The notes beneath the pieces are model-generated. The model was not told the DNA's origin. It was given only the letters and a program-made list of their open reading frames with translations, and did not search any database. Made by a program: the position numbers and the translations under genes. 64,000 nt of DNA from Bradyrhizobium arachidis (GTDB lineage: Bacteria > Pseudomonadota > Alphaproteobacteria > Rhizobiales > Xanthobacteraceae): assembly GCF_015291705.1 (NCBI RefSeq), contig NZ_CP030050.1, positions 4,526,001-4,590,000 on the forward strand, in the 5' to 3' direction. Position 1 is the stretch's first letter. The number at the start of each line of letters is the position of its first letter. This document shows positions 9,757 through 21,132 of this stretch, one piece after another.

Positions 9757-12700
9757 ATGGCTACATCGCCGCCCACCTTCGGCACACAGACGAGCTACGC
9801 GACCGCGACGTCGCCGCAATCCGTTGCGATCGGCGACGTGAACGGTGACGGCCGGCCGGACCTCGTGAGCGCGAACAGAGGGTCAAACACCGTTTCGGTG
9901 TTGCTCGGCAATGGTGACGGTACGTTCCAGGCTCAGACGGCCTACGCGGCCGGAAATGCTCCGAACGCCGTCGCCGTCGGCGATGTCAACGGCGACGGCC
10001 GGCTCGATATCGTGGAAGGCGGACTAAATGGTGGGACGGTTGTCCTGATCGGCAATGGCGATGGCACATTTCGGTCGCCGATAAGTTACGCGTCGCCAGG
10101 AGCATCGACTTCCATTGTGCTGGCCGACTTGAACGGAGATGGCCGGTCCGATGTGGTGGAATTGAACCAGTTCTACGGCGTCACGCTCATGCTGAATAAC
10201 GGCGATGGCAGCTTTGGAGCGCCGCGAACAATCTTAAACCAGTACCAGGGCGACGCCGGAGTGCTTTCGCTGGCGGTTGGAGATCTGAATGGAGACGGTC
10301 GGCCCGACCTCGCGGCTGGGCAGTGGGACTATAAGGTATCGATCCTGCTCGGCAACGGAGATGGTACGTTCCAGGCGCAGCACGACTACACAACACCATA
10401 TGTCAATCCCTACGTTACGATAGGCGATGTGAATGGAGACGGCCGCCCTGATGTCGGCGGCGGTAACATGCTGTTCCTCGGCAATGGCGACGGCACCTTC
10501 ACCGTAGCGACACACCTCGTTGACGGGCCGGGCGGCATACACCCGGCGCCGATCAATTTCCCCGACTCTCAAGTGCTGCTGGACTTGAACGGTGACGGCC
10601 GGCCGGACGCTGCGTCCTCAGTTTATGGCCAGAGCTACGTTTCCAACCAACTGGGCAATGGCGATGGCACCTTCGGCCCGGGAGGGACTTATGCGGTCGG
10701 GCAGGGTAACCAGCCTGTTGTGGCGGCCGACTTGAACGGCGATGGTCGGCCTGACCTGGTGGTGCCCAACTCCGCTACCAACTCGCTATCGGTATTGATT
10801 AACACCGGACCGACCAGAGTCGTTTCCGTCACCGCGTCGCAGGCGTACGGTTTGGTACATCCCGGCGACACCGTAACCTTCACCATCGCCATGAACCGCG
10901 CGGTGACGATCACCGGCGGCACGCCGACATTGACGCTCAACGATGGCGGCATCGCAATCTATGACGCAGCCGCGACAGCCGCGCTCGGCGATCCGGCCAA
11001 GCTGGTGTTCAGCTACACGGTTGGCGCATCCGATCTGCCGGTGAACGGTTTGTCCTTCGTGCGCGGCGACCAGAACGGCTCGCAGATCGTCGATGCGGCT
11101 GGAGTTGGCCCTGACTTGTCCGGCACGTTCGCGGCCTCGTTCGCGGCCATCCAGGTCGCGACGCCACCGACGACGGTGACCTCCGTCGTGGCCTCGCCGA
11201 CAGACGGCGTAGAACATGTGGGCGACACCATGACATTCACGGTGACCATGAGTCGCGCCGTGACGGTCACAGGCCAAACACTGACATTTACGCTCAACGA
11301 TGGCGGGGTCGCGGTCTATGACGCGGCTGCAACCGCGGCGCTCGGCGATCCCGCCAAGATGGTGTTCAACTACACGGTCGGCGCGGCCGATCTGCCGGTC
11401 TATGGCCTTTCGTTCGTGCGTGGCGACCAGAACGGCACTGTCATCGTCGATGGAATGGGCAGGGGCCCCGATTTTTCGGGCATGTTCACGGCCTCGTTCG
11501 CCGGGATCCAGGTCGAGACGCCGCCGACGATCGTGACCTCCGTTGTCGCCTCGCCTTCAAATGGCGTGGAGCACGTGGGCGACACCGTGGTCTTCACGGT
11601 GACCATGAGCCGCGCCGTGACGGTCACCGGCGACGGACTGACGTTCACGCTCAACGACGGCGGCATCGCGGTCTATGACGCGGCCGCAACCGCGGCGCTC
11701 GGCGATCCCACCAAAATGGTGTTCAGCTACACGGTCGGTGCCACCGATCTGCCGGTGAGCGGCCTGTCCTTCGTGCGTGGTGACCAGAACGGCTCCGTCA
11801 TTGTCGATGGAATGGGCAGAGGGCCTGACTTCTCCGGCATCTTCGCGGTCTTGTTCTCCGGGATTCAGGTTGGGCCGGTTGCTCCGGCCGTACTGACCGC
11901 CGGACCAGAACTTCAAGCCGCGAGCGTCAACGGCGCGGCCGTGGCCGAATTGACCGGCGGCAATTTCGCGATCGCCTGGCTGGATGGATCGACGGTTCAT
12001 GCCCAGATCCTTGCCCCAGACGGTACGAAGGTTGGCGCGGAAACCGTCGCGCAAATGCCATTCCCGTTGCTCGCCGCTCCGGGAGCGCATCCTTCCGTTA
12101 CGGCATTGGCGAATGGAGGATTCGCGGTGGCGTGGGCGGCTTCTTACCCTGGCTTGGGCGTTCCATACGCCGGCGTCGAAATCCAGCTTTTCGCTCCGAA
12201 CGGCTTGCCGGCGGGAGCGCCATTTCACGTCGAAACTGAATCAGGCCAACTGGGATTCAATCTCGGCTATCCGGGCCTTCAAGTTCAGCTCCCAACGCCT
12301 TCCGTGGCAGCTCTGGCCGACGGCAGTCTCGTCGTAACGTGGGTTCATCGTGATACGCTGAACGGAGATGCGATCTTGAGGTCGCAGACGTTCGATACGA
12401 ACGGGACGATGATCGGCAACCAGGTCGATGCCGTCCTGGACAAGAGTGGCGGGAGTTCGCCGGCCCTGGCCCGGTTTGCAGATGGTAGCTTCGTTGCCGT
12501 CTGGAATCAGCTCACTCTTCAGATCAATCCTGTCGGAACACCCCCTGAGGAGGTCAAACGACCGGGTTTCGTGGCCCAGATATTCGATGCACAGGGCAAC
12601 AAGATCGGCGCGGAAATCGCGGTCAATTCGACGATCGGGTACGCGTTCACGAGCAACCCGAACGTGGCCGTATTATCTACGGGCGGATTCGTCGTCACGT

Positions 12701-13482
12701 GGGAAGAGGAGCGCTACAACGGTGCGGCGGTCACGGACGTGATCATGGCACAGCAATTCGATGCCGGCGGAACCAAGATCGGATATCAGATTCGTATCGA
12801 TGCGATGATCGTTCCCATCGACGCGTTTGTTGAATCCCAGCCGAAGGTAACCGCGCTGGCTGACGGCAATTTCGCCATCATGTGGCAGGGCGCCAGCAGC
12901 ACCGGTGGAACCGTCGTCAAGGCGCAGCTGTTCGACGCGTATCAGCAGTCTCCTGTCGGCAGCGAAGTCGCGATCAACGTGCAGGCGACCCAGGATCAGG
13001 TTCATCCCCAGCTTCTCGCGTCGCAGGATGGCGGGTTCGCGATCGGGTGGAGCGATGTGAATGGCGAGAAGGTGCAAGTCTACGCCGCCAATCAGCCGGT
13101 GACCACGATCGCAGCAGGCACGACGCTCGAGATCCCGTCCGCTTCCACCGCCAAGTTAGCCTTCGCGCCGGGCGGTGCGACGCTTCAGCTCGACAATTCC
13201 GATGGGTTCGCCGGCTCGATCACGGGATTTGGCCAAGGTGACCGCATCGACCTTTCCGATATCGCCTTCAGCAGCGGGGGCGCGACGCTTGGCTATTCAG
13301 CGAATGCCAGCAACAGCGGCGGCCATCTCACCGTCTCCGATGGCCCGCATATCGCGTCGTTGACGTTGCTGGGTCAATACGCTGCCACGAGCTTCGTGCT
13401 GACGTCCGACGGCCACGGCGGCACGCTCATCACCGCGGCTCAGGATGCGGCCAATCAGTCCCAACTGGCCGCGCATGCCTGA
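9757..13482 (+). CDS. Large FG-GAP/Ig-like repeat protein, probable type I secreted
   Basis: 1241 residues. Residues about 20-350 hold some seven FG-GAP/VCBS-type blades, each with a calcium loop such as DVNGDGRPD followed by LLGNGDGTF. Residues about 350-710 are three near-identical ~120-residue beta domains containing LTFTLNDGG and GLSFVRGDQNG. Residues about 715-1125 are repeated FAIAWLDG/FVVTWEE-type propeller blades. The C-terminus (ITGFGQGDRIDLSDIAF, then SFVLTSDGHGGTLIT) resembles type I secretion targeting tails. No N-terminal signal peptide is seen, consistent with that route. The ATG at 9757 follows GGGGAG; a GTG lies one codon upstream. Likely a surface or secreted adhesin-like protein; no transporter genes are adjacent. 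Confidence 0.85.
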   Translation: MATSPPTFGTQTSYATATSPQSVAIGDVNGDGRPDLVSANRGSNTVSVLLGNGDGTFQAQTAYAAGNAPNAVAVGDVNGDGRLDIVEGGLNGGTVVLIGNGDGTFRSPISYASPGASTSIVLADLNGDGRSDVVELNQFYGVTLMLNNGDGSFGAPRTILNQYQGDAGVLSLAVGDLNGDGRPDLAAGQWDYKVSILLGNGDGTFQAQHDYTTPYVNPYVTIGDVNGDGRPDVGGGNMLFLGNGDGTFTVATHLVDGPGGIHPAPINFPDSQVLLDLNGDGRPDAASSVYGQSYVSNQLGNGDGTFGPGGTYAVGQGNQPVVAADLNGDGRPDLVVPNSATNSLSVLINTGPTRVVSVTASQAYGLVHPGDTVTFTIAMNRAVTITGGTPTLTLNDGGIAIYDAAATAALGDPAKLVFSYTVGASDLPVNGLSFVRGDQNGSQIVDAAGVGPDLSGTFAASFAAIQVATPPTTVTSVVASPTDGVEHVGDTMTFTVTMSRAVTVTGQTLTFTLNDGGVAVYDAAATAALGDPAKMVFNYTVGAADLPVYGLSFVRGDQNGTVIVDGMGRGPDFSGMFTASFAGIQVETPPTIVTSVVASPSNGVEHVGDTVVFTVTMSRAVTVTGDGLTFTLNDGGIAVYDAAATAALGDPTKMVFSYTVGATDLPVSGLSFVRGDQNGSVIVDGMGRGPDFSGIFAVLFSGIQVGPVAPAVLTAGPELQAASVNGAAVAELTGGNFAIAWLDGSTVHAQILAPDGTKVGAETVAQMPFPLLAAPGAHPSVTALANGGFAVAWAASYPGLGVPYAGVEIQLFAPNGLPAGAPFHVETESGQLGFNLGYPGLQVQLPTPSVAALADGSLVVTWVHRDTLNGDAILRSQTFDTNGTMIGNQVDAVLDKSGGSSPALARFADGSFVAVWNQLTLQINPVGTPPEEVKRPGFVAQIFDAQGNKIGAEIAVNSTIGYAFTSNPNVAVLSTGGFVVTWEEERYNGAAVTDVIMAQQFDAGGTKIGYQIRIDAMIVPIDAFVESQPKVTALADGNFAIMWQGASSTGGTVVKAQLFDAYQQSPVGSEVAINVQATQDQVHPQLLASQDGGFAIGWSDVNGEKVQVYAANQPVTTIAAGTTLEIPSASTAKLAFAPGGATLQLDNSDGFAGSITGFGQGDRIDLSDIAFSSGGATLGYSANASNSGGHLTVSDGPHIASLTLLGQYAATSFVLTSDGHGGTLITAAQDAANQSQLAAHA
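10805..11880 (+). repeat. Three tandem ~360-nt coding repeats
   Basis: Units begin near 10805, 11161 and 11521 and encode the three Ig-like domains of the FG-GAP protein. Units two and three are close at nucleotide level (for example shared GACGGTCAC and CTATGACGCGGC blocks in register), which suggests fairly recent duplication or gene conversion; unit one is more diverged. Confidence 0.85.
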
Positions 13483-13502
13483 CAGCCTGCGCGAACTTGG
13501 CG

Positions 13503-13523
13503 CGCGCCCGATCGTCGGGCGCG
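13503..13523. terminator. Hairpin between convergent genes
   Basis: Arms CGCGCCCG and CGGGCGCG with a 5-nt loop lie 20 nt after the FG-GAP gene stop. There is no T-tract, so termination is only likely. A second GC hairpin (CCGGCCATGGCCGG) follows at about 13550-13563, before the stop of the convergent methyltransferase. Confidence 0.5.
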
Positions 13524-13572
13524 TCCACTCGCGGCAACGAGCCAGGGCACCGGCCATGGCCGGCGCCACCAC

Positions 13573-14532
13573 TTACCCGCGCACGCGCAGATAGATCGAC
13601 GACGGAAAATGTCCCGTCGTATTGGGCACGTTCAAGCCGTTGACGTCGGGGATCGGCACATATTCCGGGAAGACCTCCTTCAGCACGTCCTGCGCGTCAT
13701 AGTGCAGCATGCTGAGGCAGAACAGGATCTCCAGCCGGTCGTTGTTGGTCAGCAGCGCCTGGAGCACGGTCGTCTCGGCGCCCTGGAACAGCGCGTCCAG
13801 GAGATCGCGCTGGAACGAGTAGGGGAAATAGATGTCGTGGATGTGGATCACACAGCCCGGCTTGATGCGCGGAATGATCTCGAGATACAGGTGAGCGACG
13901 TCGCCAACCGGCCGGACCACATGCGATGTGTCGATGAACAGGAAATCGCCGTCCCCGAGCTGATCGAACGTGGCGGGGTCGAGCTCCTCCACCTTGCTGG
14001 CCACCAGCTCGATCTCGGGCGAGCTCTTCAGATAATCGCTCGGATACGGTTCGATGCAGGTATGTTTGCCGGGATGCCCCTCCGACGCGTTCATCGCCAG
14101 CGCCTTCGTCGCGCAATGTGTCGACACGCCTGACCCGACCTCGATCACGCGCTTGGGCTTGAGCCAGCGCAGCACGCCGTGCAGGGCTTGCGCCTCGACA
14201 TAGCCGAAGCCCGGCCCGAAGCCCCTGGCCGCGCCTTCCTGGTAGGTGCTGTTGCCGCGGTATTCGGGCTCGAACGGCTTGACGATCTCCTGCAGGCGCG
14301 AGGCCTGCCGCGCGATGTCGGCGTCTATTCCGGTCATCGGCGACCGCTTCGCCCATTTGTCCTTCGTCCGCTCCAGCTCGCGTACGTCGGCGATCGGCGT
14401 GTAGTAATGGTTCGGCAGCACGACGAGGCCGCCGCTCAGCGCAACCCGGTGCACCCTCAGGAAGGTCGATTTGATGATGTCCCTGGACAGCCTGTTCACG
14501 CGCAACATCCCCAATTCGTCCCGACGGGGCAC
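13573..14532 (-). CDS. Class I SAM-dependent methyltransferase (Methyltransf_24-like)
   Basis: 319 residues, or 311 if the ATG at 14508 (MLRVNRLSRD) is used. RVIEVGSGVSTHCATKAL at about residue 130 is the SAM-binding motif I and FLFIDTSHVVRPVGDV is the acidic motif-IV region, followed by IHIHDIYFPY. This arrangement matches class I methyltransferases often found in polysaccharide or glycolipid loci. No membrane segment or signal peptide. It lies between two exported-protein genes and shares a divergent upstream region with the second. Substrate unknown. Confidence 0.75.
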   Translation of the reverse strand: MPRRDELGMLRVNRLSRDIIKSTFLRVHRVALSGGLVVLPNHYYTPIADVRELERTKDKWAKRSPMTGIDADIARQASRLQEIVKPFEPEYRGNSTYQEGAARGFGPGFGYVEAQALHGVLRWLKPKRVIEVGSGVSTHCATKALAMNASEGHPGKHTCIEPYPSDYLKSSPEIELVASKVEELDPATFDQLGDGDFLFIDTSHVVRPVGDVAHLYLEIIPRIKPGCVIHIHDIYFPYSFQRDLLDALFQGAETTVLQALLTNNDRLEILFCLSMLHYDAQDVLKEVFPEYVPIPDVNGLNVPNTTGHFPSSIYLRVRG

Positions 14533-14726
14533 CGTCTATCACGCGAAATACGACAGTTTGATGCAGCTTGCGCTCGATATGATATTTGGCGCAGCCAGTA
14601 TTGTTGTTTGGCCTGGAATTTTCGGAAATCCGTCCCGTTTCTGCAGCGTCTTTGCCGGTCGGAGTGCGCTTCGCTGACTGCGACGATGCGCATCTCGCAA
14701 GCCCTTACCCGCGAATATCATTACAT

Positions 14727-14755
14727 ATGTTATGTTATCATAATCCTGTAGCGAT
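14727..14755 (+). promoter_or_regulatory. AT-rich upstream element, copy B
   Basis: ATGTTATGTTATCATAATCC then TGTAGCGAT, matching the element at 9615-9649 except for a six-base gap and one mismatch. It ends about 61 nt before the ATG of the glycoside-hydrolase-like gene. Similarity continues weakly to the right (GTGATGATG against GCGATGATC). Confidence 0.6.
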
Positions 14756-14815
14756 CGAGGGTGATGATGCTGTTTGCCGCAATCTAAGCGGGCAATCCTG
14801 TTTCTGGGGAATAGC

Positions 14816-16789
14816 ATGCACATCCTGAACAATCCGGGCCGTCCAGCGGGCCGGCAGCATCGTCGTCTTGTTCTCGCGGCTCTTGCCGCGACCGCGCTGA
14901 GTCTGGGCCAGATTCAGATCGCCGCGGCGGACGCGACCATCTCGATCGACACGGCTTCGACGCTTCCGCAAGGCGGCGGCAACGTGCTGCCGACCCTCAA
15001 GAACATCTTCCAGAGCGGCAACGCGCCGGGCTCCGTGAGCGGTTACCCCGATACGCTCACCGATCAGATGCTGCCGCTGCTCGCGGGCATCGGCACGAAG
15101 CGGGCCCGCCTGCTGCTGACCGATGAATATTGCGACATCGACGCCCAGGGAAATTTCGGCGGCAACGACGCCGCCACCCCTCCCACCTTTAGCGCGGGCG
15201 ACTGCTTCCCGCTGGCGTGGCAGCTCGACTGGCTGCTCAAGGCCAATCTTTCACCCCACATGGCGGTCGCCTCGCACATGCCGATAAGCTTTATTCAGTA
15301 CGGCGAGCCGGAGACGTGGGGCGACCGGCGCATCGATCCGAACAACGCCAACAGCCCGAAAATCATTGATCATTACAAGGATTACGCCAAGGCACTCGTC
15401 CGCTACATCGCGACCAGGGCGTTCACGGGCGTCGCGCAAACGGCAGTCTTCGAGGTCAGCAACGAGATCGACATCGCGGCTGACTACCCGGTGTGCAACG
15501 GCTCGACGTGTGCTCCTCCGGATCTTGGCCCCTGGAAACGCTGGCTGTGGTGGATGAACCCGGCAACGTACAGCTTCAGCTCGACGTCACAGGCCTACGC
15601 GATCACCGACGAGGACAATCCGCAATTGGGATTTCCCAACAATGGCGACGCGCGCCGTCTGGGCCGCAATCTCCTGCCCGTGCAGAAGATCTTCGCCGAC
15701 GCGATCACCGCGGTGAACGCCGAGCTTGGCCAGAACAGTGCCTATAACGGCAAGACCATCGAGATCGCGGGCCCTGCAATGGCCGGCTGGAATCTGATTG
15801 TGAGACCGCAGGGAACGGGCCCCTCGCTGGAAGAGCAGTTCATCGAGCAGGTTTTCAATCCGTCCGCTCTGCCGTACGGCGCGAAGTTCAACATGCCGCT
15901 CAATCACTTCTCGTTCCATTACTACGGCTCGGTCGAAACCCTCCGCACCAACACGGTCGAGCACGCCTGCGATGACGTCACTCAGCCGTTCGCCCTGTTC
16001 GAGCAGATGACCAATGCCTACAGGGCCAAGCTGAATGCGTACAACATGCAGAACGTGCCGCTCTTCCTGTCGGAATGGGGACCGTCCAGCTGCTCGAACG
16101 GCGACGTCAACTGGTCGCACAAAGGAGCAGCATGGGTTGCCGCGTTCCTGCCGGAGGCGCTGGCCCAGGGCGTGACGATGGGATCCTTCCTCACGGTCGA
16201 AGATCGGCTCGTCTATGGCGGGCCGGCCGCTCCTTCGGCCCTCGGCACGGCCAGCCTGCTGCACACTTATGGCAGCGGAACTTCCTACACCTTCCTGCCG
16301 AAGCCGCACACCAACGTGTTCAAGATGTACAATCTGATGACGGGGCTGCGCAATCAGGTCACGGTGACGCCGACCTCGGGGTCGCACCTCAATGCGTTCG
16401 TCACCAGCGACCAGAGCTCGACCAATGTCATGGTCTACAATTTCGACCCGTATCTGGTCTTCAACAACGACGCCAACACCCGAACCGGCACGGCGGAGAA
16501 CTTCTCCATTTCCGTCTCGAACATCTTCAAGACGGTTGGCTACAGCGGGCCGGTGAGGGTCCAGCGCTACCAGGTCGATGCGACCACGAGCAACCTCAAG
16601 AACTTCATCGACTACGCCAACGCTCACTCCGGCAATACCAGCGGCGCACCGGATCCGAGCCTGCAGCTGATCGAGGACTATACCGCGACCGCGGTCAACG
16701 GCGAGCTTCAGCTCCACAGCTCGACCGCAGGCTCGCCAGCGAAGCCGTTGGGATTGGGCGTCGCGCTCTATCGCATCACGCTGAACTGA
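14816..16789 (+). CDS. Secreted clan-A glycoside-hydrolase-like protein
   Basis: 657 residues. A basic N-terminus and hydrophobic stretch ending near AAADATIS form a probable signal peptide. The TIM-barrel landmarks of clan GH-A are visible: FEVSNEID with the Asn-Glu pair at residues 216-217 (acid/base) and LFLSEWGPSS with Glu 420 (nucleophile). The pattern is closest to GH39/GH5-like enzymes; a beta-sandwich-like C-terminal part (about 500-657) fits GH39 architecture. It probably hydrolyses an extracellular glycan. The ATG at 14816 follows GGGGAA; the longer frame from a TTG is rejected. It shares an upstream element with the FG-GAP protein. Confidence 0.7.
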   Translation: MHILNNPGRPAGRQHRRLVLAALAATALSLGQIQIAAADATISIDTASTLPQGGGNVLPTLKNIFQSGNAPGSVSGYPDTLTDQMLPLLAGIGTKRARLLLTDEYCDIDAQGNFGGNDAATPPTFSAGDCFPLAWQLDWLLKANLSPHMAVASHMPISFIQYGEPETWGDRRIDPNNANSPKIIDHYKDYAKALVRYIATRAFTGVAQTAVFEVSNEIDIAADYPVCNGSTCAPPDLGPWKRWLWWMNPATYSFSSTSQAYAITDEDNPQLGFPNNGDARRLGRNLLPVQKIFADAITAVNAELGQNSAYNGKTIEIAGPAMAGWNLIVRPQGTGPSLEEQFIEQVFNPSALPYGAKFNMPLNHFSFHYYGSVETLRTNTVEHACDDVTQPFALFEQMTNAYRAKLNAYNMQNVPLFLSEWGPSSCSNGDVNWSHKGAAWVAAFLPEALAQGVTMGSFLTVEDRLVYGGPAAPSALGTASLLHTYGSGTSYTFLPKPHTNVFKMYNLMTGLRNQVTVTPTSGSHLNAFVTSDQSSTNVMVYNFDPYLVFNNDANTRTGTAENFSISVSNIFKTVGYSGPVRVQRYQVDATTSNLKNFIDYANAHSGNTSGAPDPSLQLIEDYTATAVNGELQLHSSTAGSPAKPLGLGVALYRITLN

Positions 16790-16800
16790 CGCGCTTCGAG

Positions 16801-16856
16801 CGACCCGAGAGGGTCGTGGACGATCAAGAGAGCGATGGCCCTTGGGCCATCGCTCT
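16801..16856. terminator. Bidirectional terminator: two hairpins
   Basis: A small hairpin, CGACCC-GAGA-GGGTCG (16801-16816), precedes a strong one at 16829-16856 whose arms AGAGCGATGGCCC and GGGCCATCGCTCT are perfectly complementary. It lies between the stop at 16789 and the convergent DHA2 transporter stop at 16874, so it can serve both. Confidence 0.8.
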
Positions 16857-16873
16857 TCTCGTTGGTGCGTTGC

Positions 16874-18364
16874 TCACCCCAGCCGCTGGTCGCGCACGTC
16901 CTGGGTATCCTCGGTCGCGGCCTTGACGGCAGCCTTGGCCGCGCCCTTGCCCGCACCCTTGCGGCTCGCGATCTCCGTGGCCTTGCGGCCGGAGATCTCG
17001 TGACCGGCATCGGCCGGCATCTGCCAGAAGAACCAGCTCGAGGCCGCCGAGGTCAGCGCCACCACGACGAAGGCGGGTGCGAACACGGTGGCGTTGATCT
17101 CGCTGACATGGCTGAGCCACATCGTCGTCTCCACGCTGGCGGCGCCGACGGCGACGCCGGCGGAGACCGCGAGCTGCTGGTTGACGCTGACGAGCGTGGT
17201 GGCCCGGCTCATCTGCGCGGTCTCGACGTCGGCATAGGCGACCGTGTTGATCGCGGTGAACTCCAGCGAGCGGAAGAAGCCGCCGACCACCAGGATCACC
17301 ATGATGATCAGGAGCGGCGTCGTTACGGTGAACAGCGCGCAGACGCCGAGGAAGAACGCGCTGATGATCGCGTTCGCCGTCATCAGGTTGCGGAAGCCGA
17401 AGGCGCGGATGATGCGGCCCGCCAGCGTCTTCATGCCCATCGCCCCCAATGAGGAGGCGAAAGTGACGAGGCCGGAATGGAACGGCGACAGGCCAAAACC
17501 GATCTGCATCAAGAGCGGGAGCAGGAAGGGCAGCGCGCCGATGCCGAGCCGGAACATGAAGCCGCCGAAAATGGCCGCCCGCAGCGTCGGCAGCTTCAGC
17601 AGCGAGAAGTCGAGCACCGGGGATCCCGTCCGCCGGGCGTGGATGACGTAGAGGGTCATCGAGATCGCGCCGCCGACGATCAGCGCCGCCACCGTGCTCC
17701 AGGGCAGCAGGTTGAGCCCGGCGACGGAGAGGCCGAACGCGATGCCGGCAAGGCCGATGCCGGCAAGCACCATACCGTAGAGATCGAACGGCTCCTGCGT
17801 CTCGCTCTTGATGGGATCGATGAACTTCAGCGCCATGAAGATGCCGAGCAGCCCGATCGGGATGTTGATCAGGAAGATCCAGTGCCACGAGGCATAAGTG
17901 GTGATGAAGCCGCCGAGCGGCGGCCCGATCACGGGGCCGATGAGGGCAGGGATCGTCACCCAGGCCATGGCGTTGACGAGCGCGCTCTTGTCGACCGAGC
18001 GCAGCAGCACGAGGCGCCCGACCGGCGTCATCATCGCCCCGCCCATGCCCTGGAGGATGCGCGCGAACACGAAATCGGTGACCGAGGTCGAGAGCGCGCA
18101 GCCGATCGAGCCGACCATGAACACGCCGACCGCGATCGCGAACACCATGCGCGCGCCGAACCGGTCGGCGGTCCAGCCGCTCGCCGGGATGAACACCGCC
18201 AGCGACAAGAGGTAGGACGTGATGGCGAGCTTGAGCGTCAGGGGGCTGGTGCCGATATCGGCCGCGATCGCCGGCAGCGAGGTCGCGATGACGGTCGAGT
18301 CCATGTTCTCCATGAAGAGAGCAGTGGCCACGATCAGCGGAATGACGCGTTGCTTGTCGACCAT
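16874..18364 (-). CDS. MFS drug exporter, DHA2 (EmrB/QacA) family
   Basis: 496 residues, highly hydrophobic with about 14 predicted helices, the DHA2 topology. FMENMDSTVIATSLPAIA at the N-terminus is the family's motif D1-like helix 1, GWTADRFGAR is loop motif A, and GPVIGPPLGG is antiporter motif C. Members are inner-membrane proton-coupled exporters of drugs or toxic organics. The C-terminus ends in an Ala/Lys-rich tail. No adjacent membrane-fusion protein or regulator. The start at 18364 is chosen because the longer frame begins inside an intergenic repeat. Confidence 0.9.
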   Translation of the reverse strand: MVDKQRVIPLIVATALFMENMDSTVIATSLPAIAADIGTSPLTLKLAITSYLLSLAVFIPASGWTADRFGARMVFAIAVGVFMVGSIGCALSTSVTDFVFARILQGMGGAMMTPVGRLVLLRSVDKSALVNAMAWVTIPALIGPVIGPPLGGFITTYASWHWIFLINIPIGLLGIFMALKFIDPIKSETQEPFDLYGMVLAGIGLAGIAFGLSVAGLNLLPWSTVAALIVGGAISMTLYVIHARRTGSPVLDFSLLKLPTLRAAIFGGFMFRLGIGALPFLLPLLMQIGFGLSPFHSGLVTFASSLGAMGMKTLAGRIIRAFGFRNLMTANAIISAFFLGVCALFTVTTPLLIIMVILVVGGFFRSLEFTAINTVAYADVETAQMSRATTLVSVNQQLAVSAGVAVGAASVETTMWLSHVSEINATVFAPAFVVVALTSAASSWFFWQMPADAGHEISGRKATEIASRKGAGKGAAKAAVKAATEDTQDVRDQRLG

Positions 18365-18459
18365 GACAGATTGGTAATGAAAATCAGAAGAGAGGGTGGA
18401 CTTGCGGCTTAACACCGCCGCCCGGCGGCGACCATTGCGGATCAACGCATAGCACCTAA

Positions 18460-20301
<1,842 letters not shown>

Positions 20302-20317
20302 TTACGCCGACGCAAGG

Positions 20318-20782
20318 TCATGGGCTGATCGTTGTCAGTGATGGGACCGGCGGGGCGGACGGATCGCGCTCCGCCGCGGCCGGTCTGTTGCTGTTGATGA
20401 ACGACCAGATGAGTGCGAATTGCCACCCCAGGACTGACCACCACGCTTCGCTGCCGAGACCGATCCAGCTGAAAACGGGCATGTCGGCCGCGCCGAGGAC
20501 GCCGATCAAGACGCAGACGAGATTTGACAAACAGATCAGCAGGACATGGCGCTGATTGAGAAAGAGCGCGATCCATGTCGGCAGGAGGATGAGCACCAGA
20601 GCTGCAAGACCGCCCGCCGTTGTAAAAAGGTCCGTGGACCTGCCTGACAGCCACGCAAGGAGCGTGGGGCCGATCACGAAGAAGATGATCGGCAAGCCGG
20701 CTATGACGAACGCGATTTGCCATGCCGTGCTCTTCGGGGCTGCGAGACCCGTCTGCCCGATCTGCTGCCTCAGCGATGTCAT
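20318..20782 (-). CDS. Small integral membrane protein, superinfection-immunity-like (tentative)
   Basis: 154 residues with about four hydrophobic helices (about 22-45, 53-73, 77-98, 112-135). LPTWIALFLNQRH followed by helices ending GWQFALIWSFINS recalls the superinfection immunity (Imm_superinfect) family pattern LPTIIAF...GWxxALIWA, but with an extra segment between, so the assignment is weak. Start taken at MTSLRQQIG (20782) after GGACAGGA; an upstream ATG at 20842 would add 20 residues. It is convergent with guaB, 16 nt from its stop. Confidence 0.55.
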   Translation of the reverse strand: MTSLRQQIGQTGLAAPKSTAWQIAFVIAGLPIIFFVIGPTLLAWLSGRSTDLFTTAGGLAALVLILLPTWIALFLNQRHVLLICLSNLVCVLIGVLGAADMPVFSWIGLGSEAWWSVLGWQFALIWSFINSNRPAAAERDPSAPPVPSLTTISP

Positions 20783-20942
20783 TTCCTGTCCAATTTCTTT
20801 TTTGCCTGTTGATCTCGTTGCCGAGGCGGCTGTGCACGGCAAAGGCGAGGCGATCTCCCTGGTACAGCCTAGGCTGGTGGGCTGATCACGGTCTTAATTC
20901 GCTGCTTAAAATTCTAGGGAACGGTGGCGCCAGCCGCCTTCG

Positions 20943-21087
20943 CTCTCGTGCCCCGGACGCAGCGCAGCACCTCTTTGGTGATGCGCTGCAGAGCCGGGGC
21001 CCGTGTCTCTGCATCCGTCGTTTCGCTTTCTGAGTCCCGGCTCTGCGCAGCGTCACTGCGTGCCGGCGCGCGTCCGGGACACGAGAG
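20943..21087. repeat. Inverted-repeat element (CTCTCGTGCCCCGGACGC ends)
   Basis: The terminal arms CTCTCGTGCCCCGGACGC (20943-20960) and GCGTCCGGGACACGAGAG (21070-21087) pair with one mismatch; inner arms GCGCTGCAGAGCCGGGG and CCCGGCTCTGCGCAGC also pair. It looks like one unit of a dispersed non-coding repeat. Confidence 0.8.
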
Positions 21088-21132
21088 CTGTGTGCGAGCG
21101 CGTGAGTTTCGGCGCGGTTGCCTCAACGATGG

